Shown: positions 57,931 to 64,000 of the stretch, piece after piece
How the letters are laid out: each line of letters opens with the position of its first letter
Numbering within the stretch: position 1 is the stretch's first letter
Source: Undaria pinnatifida
Lineage: Eukaryota > Sar > Phaeophyceae > Laminariales > Alariaceae
Direction: 5' to 3'
Assembly (NCBI GenBank): GCA_012845835.1
Contig: JABAKD010000016.1
Location: 24,852,553 to 24,916,552 of the forward strand
DNA length: 64,000 bases
Made by a program: the position numbers and the translations under genes
The notes under the pieces: generated by a model
What the model was told of the DNA's origin: nothing
Seen by the model: the letters and a program-made list of their open reading frames with translations, nothing else
The model's database searches: none

Positions 57931-59466
57931 CTCGCCCCGTCCTTCCTAGATTCATTGCCTCAACTCGCCACCCCTTCCCCCCCCCGCGCCGTTGATCTCC
58001 TGTTTTGAAAATGTCTACTTGTACGCATGTATATATTCGTGCCCCCCCCCCAGCGACCCCCCTCCTCCCCGCCCGTTGCCACCCGTCTCATCCGTTCCGT
58101 AGCAGTCACACTTTACACCGCTATTAATAGTCTGACCAGTATATGAAGTGGTATCGTAATCTCCGAATAATAGCAATTAGGGTTAGTAGTAGAGTGCAGT
58201 ATAGCAGCATCAGCAGCAGTAGTAGTGTAGCAGTACTACTAGTACTGGTAGTAGTAGTCGTAATAGTATTAGCGGTAGTAGTGATAGTAGCATCCTAGTA
58301 GTATTAACACAGCAAGGCCAGAATATTAACAGTACTATGCTGAGGCTGTAGACTAGTGCCGTTAGTGGTTAGTACGCGTAGCGGCTGTGGTCATATCGTG
58401 TTTCGTTCCAGTGAAGGTAAATGTCACCGCGTCACTGCTGCGGTAAATATTAAATACAATCACCTGGCTTTCCATGTTATATGATTACGTTCCTATATTT
58501 GTTTTCCGTGGTGTTTTCCGTCCTATACCGCACCCTACTGGTATGATATACCAGAGTAGTGCACGGTCTATAATAATATAAAGACCTCGACTAGCTATTA
58601 ATAGCAGCCAATCCAACACACAATCCTGGGGATAAATATCAAATTGCCGAGGGTCCCTCCCCGGCCTCTGTCTCATACGAACTCCCCCTAATCGGAAATT
58701 TATTTAGCTCCCTTTTACGTTTTGGGTTTTCTCTAGTGGCTTTTGATGTAATGCATGGCTTCAGGGAACAGATCGCTGTGCTACCCATACATTCGGGACT
58801 CGCCTAACTGTTTGTTCTCGGTATGCGTCATGGTGTCGCAAACATGTCCGTACTCTTGAATCTCTGCGTTAACCTGCTCGTTCGGCATCCCTATACGACC
58901 ACGCTTGTACAACATTCCTTCTTGTTGTTTCTTCTCTTCTCATGCTCAGCAGTCCATACAACACGCGCTCACCACGATGTGTGCTGTTCTTGAGTAGCTT
59001 GTGATCGATGACACTACTATTAATACTGTTTTACCTGCTGTATCCCTGTTCTCCTACGCTCCTGTCGTACGACCTTCCTTCTAATCTGCTGGCCCTCCTG
59101 TGTTGCTGCTGCTGTTTCCATTGAAGCTGCATCATCTGTCGCACTCTCCTGCCCAGAAATGTAGATTGCGATTGGTGTCTCCCCGTGCCACCTCTCTACC
59201 CCTATGCTCCTGCCGACGTGTTCTCCCTACTGCTACTGCTGCTGCTGTCGCTGCTGCGTGGGCGCTACTCCCTTCTTCCTCTACCGGTTGTTGTGTCCGA
59301 TACTCGCTGCTGGTGTGCTGCTGGTGCGCTACGTTGTTGATGCTGAGGTCCTCCTATTTTCCGCTATTCCTTCCCCTGGAACCACCCCCCCCCCCGTATG
59401 CTACCCGGTTCTCCGATATTTCCTCTTCGTTCCGCCAAACTCCAGACTGTTCCGACATTCTTACAT
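57931..59466. other. Spacer inside the bounded block
   Basis: Degenerate TAG/TAC triplet microsatellite at about 58185-58310 and pyrimidine-rich DNA at 58900-59450. No gene recognised. One TTAGGGTTAG at 58178 is not a telomere. Confidence 0.4.
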
Positions 59467-59492
59467 TTGTTTTTTAGGGTGGGACTTGTACA

Positions 59493-60540
59493 TATAAAAA
59501 GCTGTGGTGACAGTATATATTTTTTTGGTTTAATTTTCTTACTTTTTGTATTTTTTTATTTCTTTTTTTCTTTATATTTTTTCAGGATGGAACTTTTACA
59601 TGATATCTATTAGATCACTATTACTGTCTTCATACTCCCGATGTGTACCAAAACCCGCCACTATAGTGAAAAAAAAAATACAATAATACTAATATAAAAC
59701 CACCCCCAGGTAGAGAAAAATTACCTACGCACTCAACCACAAGTACCAACAACCCTGACCAAGCTATCCACCCGTAAACCATCCACCATACATATGGTAG
59801 AGCAATATAGTGGAAACTACAGAAGAAGCAAAGTAAAAACATAGATATGATGTTAGATAACTTCAAAATGCCCCACCTAAAGTAAAAACACCAACAACAC
59901 CAATCATTGTAGTGGAGAAAAACGTATGTTTATCAAAGAATAGGACCCCTCCCAAAACAAAATTACCCACATAGCATAGCACAAGTACCAGCAAGCAGCT
60001 TCAAAATATGAGTACTGACTGGAAATTCGCCGAACTCACACCTGACGTCCTGAAAATATTTTTTTTATGGAATGTTAGAGTAACAGCGTATCAATTTGAA
60101 GCCGTGGGTTCGTTTCCAACAGTTTTATATTTTTTTCTTGGGGGGGAGTAGCCGACTTTAATTCTCGAATGCTGTATTATGAGTAACTTATAAGATAACT
60201 AATAATATTCTCTAGTCATGCTCATCTCGGTATTAAAGCCGGGGGGCAGGTAAAACAAAATATACCGCCTACCATACATGTCATAGAACAGTATAGTGGA
60301 AACTACAGTAATACACACCAAAAATAGACGCGGTGTTAGATTTAGCTCAAACTTCTTCACCTAAAAAAAAAAAAAGCACTTACCATGATAGTGAACAAAA
60401 AATAGGACCCTCCCAATAAAAACTCACCTATATAGTATATCACAAGTGCCAACAACGCCGCTTGCAAAGATGAGTATTGACCTAAAATTCGTCGAACTCA
60501 CGGCTGACGTCCTTGATTTTTTGTTTTTTTATTAAACACA
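59493..60540 (-). repeat. Dispersed repeat family C, fragments 2 and 3
   Basis: Two partial copies in tandem, 59780-60060 and 60265-60520, share CATACATATGGTAGAGCAATA/ATACATGTCATAGAACAGTA, TAGTGGAAACTACAG, ATAGGACCC(C)TCCCAA and GTCGAACTCACGGCTGACGTC. They are inverted relative to 50885-51110. Confidence 0.65.
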
Positions 60541-61165
60541 GGAAAGTACAGACCAACAAAAACATGAAAACTAAACGAATGGCTCAAACGTAAATATAAA
60601 GGACGGAACGCAACGTGAAGCCGGTATCGGGTAGCAGGTACTCAGCGCAGACAAAGAGACCACACATGAAAAAAGTGAACGGAAGGAACAAGCTAAAAAT
60701 CTCAACAGCTGGAAGGTGGCGGAGATCGTTCAGCGTACGAACATGAAACTGGCGACAGGAAGGAACGCGTGGAATGGAGCAACACCAGGGGGGTTGGCGG
60801 AGATCGTTCGGCGAAGAAAAAAACAATAGGTACGCCCCCAAAAGTTACAAGCAGGCACCAAAGAGAGAAGGAAAAAACCAGAGTCCGCCCCAGCAAAATC
60901 ACAACATGGATGGCAATACAGACGAGCAACTAGAGGATACACCTCGACTTTAAAGCATATAAAATGTTGGACGTACTCACTCCATTGTCAGATTGCCAAC
61001 AAGAATCCGTCGAAAAGATGGATCGGAGAACTTTGGGGGTTTCGCATATGTGTGGGATGGATTTCCACAACGGGATTTTGTGTTGTGGGTTTTTATGTGC
61101 CCGAATAATATCACTCTATTTTTCGACTCTATTTTTGCCTCTACCTTGTGTCTTCTCTGTCTCTT
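60541..61165. other. Spacer before the third Copia element
   Basis: GGCGGAGATCGTTC occurs twice (about 60718 and 60796) in a roughly 80-base imperfect duplication. No gene. Confidence 0.35.
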
Positions 61166-61405
61166 CTACGGCTACCACGCCACGGGCTACCACGCCCCAT
61201 CTATATTGCAAGGGCTATCACGCCTTCACCACTGCACGGCTACCACGCCGGTGTATTTACATCCCGGCTATCACGCCACAGCACCGAGTTCCATTTCCGG
61301 GTCATCACACCTGAGCTATCACGCTTCACCACACACGTAAATCGGGTTATCACACCCGCCTTAGTTAGTAGTTTGTAGTTTACCGATCACCGGCTATTAC
61401 GCCAC
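61166..61405. promoter_or_regulatory. Cluster of nine GGCTAYCACGCC motifs
   Basis: Close copies start at 61170, 61185, 61213, 61238 and 61266, with further or diverged copies at about 61300, 61314, 61345 and 61392. Spacing is irregular (15-47 bases), so it is not a simple tandem repeat. It sits 110 bases upstream of the first gag frame, where LTR or leader sequence is expected. A transcription-factor or silencing-factor platform is conceivable. Confidence 0.45.
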
Positions 61406-61515
61406 CTTTCTCCTCCACCTACACCACCACCGGGGCGCCACACGTACCAACCTACTCCACACGCTATTGTCAACGATCTTCAACGAACGAGTGGGTTGTG
61501 CGTTGCTGAGCGCCA

Positions 61516-62640
61516 ATGAGGAGAACAGACACAAGACCTTCGTCGGGGGAAAGGTTGAGCACCCCTCCCGGCGGAGTAGGCAACGGGGCAGAGGGACGCG
61601 AGTCCTCCTCCGCCAATGCACAACACCATGGAGGAGAGGGACGCGAGTTCTTCCCCGCCAATGTACAACACCATGAAACAACAGCAGATCCATCAGCAAC
61701 TTCACCGAACATGATCGCGGACCTAGCCAACGCCCTTCGCCAAGTACAGCAGATGACCAACGAGGGAGGGCAAACCGCCCCAACAGCAGGCACGTACGAG
61801 TCTAGACCCATAGAAATTCGTCAGAAAAATGAAATGCTTGCGTGGTCTGGAAAGTTTGAGAGCGGGCAAAGTGTTGGATCAGCTTTTCGTGTTTTCCGAG
61901 ATTCTGTTCTTTCTTGGTTCTCGGCTGAAGGGTTGATGGACGTATTGAAGGGATAATCGATACCAGTGAGGGTTCCGGATGTAGACCTGGCACGACTCAG
62001 GAGTTACTTTGGGAAGGAGAGAGTGGATAAGTCGCTCAAGCTATGGTCACAACTGATCGCAACAATCACAGCCTAACCAGTCCAAGAAATGATTTTTGCT
62101 GCGGGGTCACCCCAAGAAACGTGGAGGGTGTTTGAGTCTCACTACACTGTCAAAAGTGAACATGAGAGGGAAATAGAAGAGGATGAATAGAATGAACTGA
62201 GGCAAAAAGAGGGATAGAGCATCATGTCATTTTACGGTAGGGCAAAGGCCATAAGGATGAATCTAGATTCATACGGTGATAAGCGACCAGACGCATCTAT
62301 GTGCAAACATATTGCCCGTAGAATGCTACCATCTTTCAAGCTATGTAGTGACCACGTGCTTCTCCTTCCCGATCATTCGAGTCGTACCATGGAGGATTTG
62401 CGCAGGAGAGCTGCTCACGAGCTGGAGCACAATGGGAGATCAGTAGAAGAGAGAGAGGAGACAAGGCATGCCCTGACCGCAGCCGGCGTGGGTCAGGGCG
62501 ACCAGGGTGGGAGGAATGCTGGTGATCGGGGGTATGGGGAGCGCGACCGAACGTACACCTACTGCGCGCATCACGGCGAGGAGCAAGGCCACAACACCCC
62601 CGAATGCATCGTCATGCGTCGAGAATTCGACAGATACTAA
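61516..62640 (+). pseudogene. Copia gag, third element, N-terminal part
   Basis: First frame 61516-61956 (ANALRQVQQMTNEGGQTAPT to SVGSAFRVFRDSVLSWFSAE). Stops or frame breaks near 61955, 62075 and 62188-62220 interrupt RLRSYFGKERVDKSLKLWSQ and SPQETWRVFESHYTVKSEHE. The last frame, 62224-62640, runs from SFYGRAKAIRMNLDSYGDKR to a Cys/His segment, YCAHHGEEQGHNTPEC (C-x2-H...H-x4-C type), in place of a standard knuckle. At least three stops. Confidence 0.7.
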
Positions 62641-63980
62641 GGTCATTTCCACAAATACCTGCAGACGCGGGGACTCGGGCCGTACGCCGGACGCGGAAGA
62701 GGGCGCGGGGCGGAAGGTAAATATCGACAGAAGCCGTACCCAAACGACTCGGGTGGGCGTTGGAGTCGGGGCCACCCGCCGGAGCAGCAGATAATGCCGC
62801 CGCCAGGACACGGACCCGTGACTGGCGGGTATGCGAACACCTTTCATCAACCGTACCCAAACGACTCGGGTGCGCGTTGGAGTCGGGGCCACATGCCGGA
62901 GCAGCAGAGAACGCCGCCGCCAGGACACGGACCCGGGCCTGGCGGATATGCGAACACCTTCCCCGGAGGACGTGACCACAACCGCCATCATCATTCGGGC
63001 GGGCGCAACCGAGGCAGGGGCGAGGGCTTCGGGCAGGTGCCACCGCCTAATTTTCCGTCTAATTCGTCGATGAAGTTTTCGCCTAATTTGCCGCCTGGAA
63101 AGTTTCCCAACGCACCGCGGCACGCATTTGCGGCAGATTATCCCTACGAGAACAAGTACATGGGATACTCGAGGGGGGGGGAGCCAGCAGGGCACTGGTC
63201 ATCACCACCACCGACAGCAGAGTTGGGGACTCCCGAGCAGCAGCAGCAGCACCAACAAAACCGAAAACAACAAGAGGGCACGCCTCCTGCCACGTCTACC
63301 TCTGCTACCCCTGCTACTGCAACTCTCTCGTTTCCGGCTCCCGGCGCAGCTCAAGCCAGCGGAGCTCCTCTGCAGCTCTTTATAGCACAAAGTGTGAAAA
63401 CAGGCAAATCTGAGTCTGGTGATTCTGTTGCTGTAGATCGTGATGGTGTGGTGCGTGGTAGCGTTGTAGGACGTGTTGAGCCAGCATTGATTACACGTGT
63501 TGCTAGCGCCCTTCGGTGTACCCCGGGGCAACCTAGGCCGTATGGTAGCGAGGAATGGGATGCGGACTCGGGAGCTAGTGCCATGATGTCCAACAACAAA
63601 GAGGGCATGTACAAAAATCGCTACCCAACAGACCAATACATACAGATAGGCGATTCAGGGTTGAATAGAGTCGAGGCAATCGGGGACGTCAATTTAGTGT
63701 TTCACCAGCTAGATGAACACGGAAACCCGGAGGACGTTGTGGCGTGTGTGCAAGATGTGATATATACTCCGTGGCTTGAATTCAACCTTTTCTCGATTTG
63801 GAAGGTACGTCACAAAAACTCCTGTTCTGTAAACCCCACTGGTACACAAGCGGGAAGGCTCCGCGTCCTTCGGGGATCGGCGAACGACTCCCTCTACGCC
63901 ACCCGATTCCCCCCTCCTCCGTTGCCAGTGAATGCAGTGAATGAGAGTGCCCCCGAGTACTCTGCTTGCAACCCACCGAT
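62641..63980 (+). pseudogene. Copia gag tail and protease, third element
   Basis: After a stop at 62638 a frame continues. Two tandem units of 39 residues begin YPNDSGGRWSRGHPPEQQ and YPNDSGARWSRGHMPEQQ (62707-62963), each ending GGYANTF. Then a Pro/Gln-rich spacer leads to the protease active site, EEWDADSGASAMMSNN, at 63550-63597 and to the following NRYPTDQYIQIGDSGLNRVE and YTPWLEFNLFSIWKV. The element leaves the window here, so integrase and RT would be beyond 64000. Confidence 0.7.
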
Positions 63981-64000
63981 GCCAGTTGGTGCGGTTGGTG

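Larger units (their letters stand above)
51935..59492. mobile_element. GC-rich block bounded by a 26-bp perfect direct repeat, with tyrosine recombinase relic
   Basis: 51935-51960 and 59467-59492 are identical for 26 bases, including TTAGGGTGGGACTTGTACA. Outside both, the DNA is A/T-rich family C-type sequence; inside it is abruptly GC-rich, starting with a G run at 51961. The block holds a tyrosine recombinase pseudogene (minus) and a satellite. Integration by a tyrosine recombinase (Crypton-like or another YR element) would leave such direct repeats. Against this, related but diverged units of the flanking motif recur nearby (such as about 59580, CAGGATGGAACTTTTACAT), so the repeat could belong to a host array. 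Confidence 0.5.

Noticed and set aside
58185-58310. CRISPR-like repetition
   Set aside because: It is a degenerate TAG/TAC triplet microsatellite without regular spacers; the genome is eukaryotic.

Overview
The window looks like an accessory, repeat-dominated stretch of a nuclear genome with roughly balanced overall base composition but very uneven local composition. Two things suggest a photosynthetic stramenopile, most likely a brown alga: a multi-exon secreted-type protein with a VWD-like domain of the kind I recall from brown algae and diatoms, and the character of the retroelement remnants. The assignment rests on memory of families, not on a search. Split genes with phased GT-AG introns exclude a prokaryote.

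Layout. 0.2-1.6 kb: a G-tract-rich dispersed repeat (family A). 2.5-8.8 kb, + strand: the one convincing host gene, made of alternating cysteine-rich exons and a large VWD-like exon, all in phase 1. 9-23 kb: degenerate DNA with short inverted-repeat transposons (MITEs), a LINE reverse-transcriptase relic, a Copia RNase H scrap, two copies of a purine-rich repeat (family B) and degenerate short repeats. 23.7-25.5 kb: a second family A copy, inverted. 29.4-34.7 kb: a Copia LTR element on the - strand, lacking its reverse transcriptase. 36.4-38.9 kb: a second Copia remnant on +. 39.0-44.1 kb, - strand: exon relics of the same cysteine-rich gene family, mixed with a third family A copy and a TA-flanked DNA transposon. 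46.9-50.8 kb: an internally deleted Ty3/gypsy-like element. 51.9-59.5 kb: a GC-rich block bounded by a perfect 26-bp direct repeat, holding a decayed tyrosine recombinase and a 4-kb higher-order satellite. 61.2-64.0 kb: the 5' part of a third Copia element, running off the window.

How it fits together. Only the 2.5-8.8 kb gene and perhaps a small coding remnant near 39.2-39.6 kb look host-derived. Most recognisable sequence elsewhere comes from LTR retroelements, a LINE, tyrosine-recombinase DNA, small inverted-repeat elements and satellites, nearly all broken by stops, frameshifts or deletions. The most unusual region is the recombinase-plus-satellite block at 51.9-59.5 kb. The exon-shuffling architecture of the modular gene, with inverted relics 30-40 kb away, comes next.
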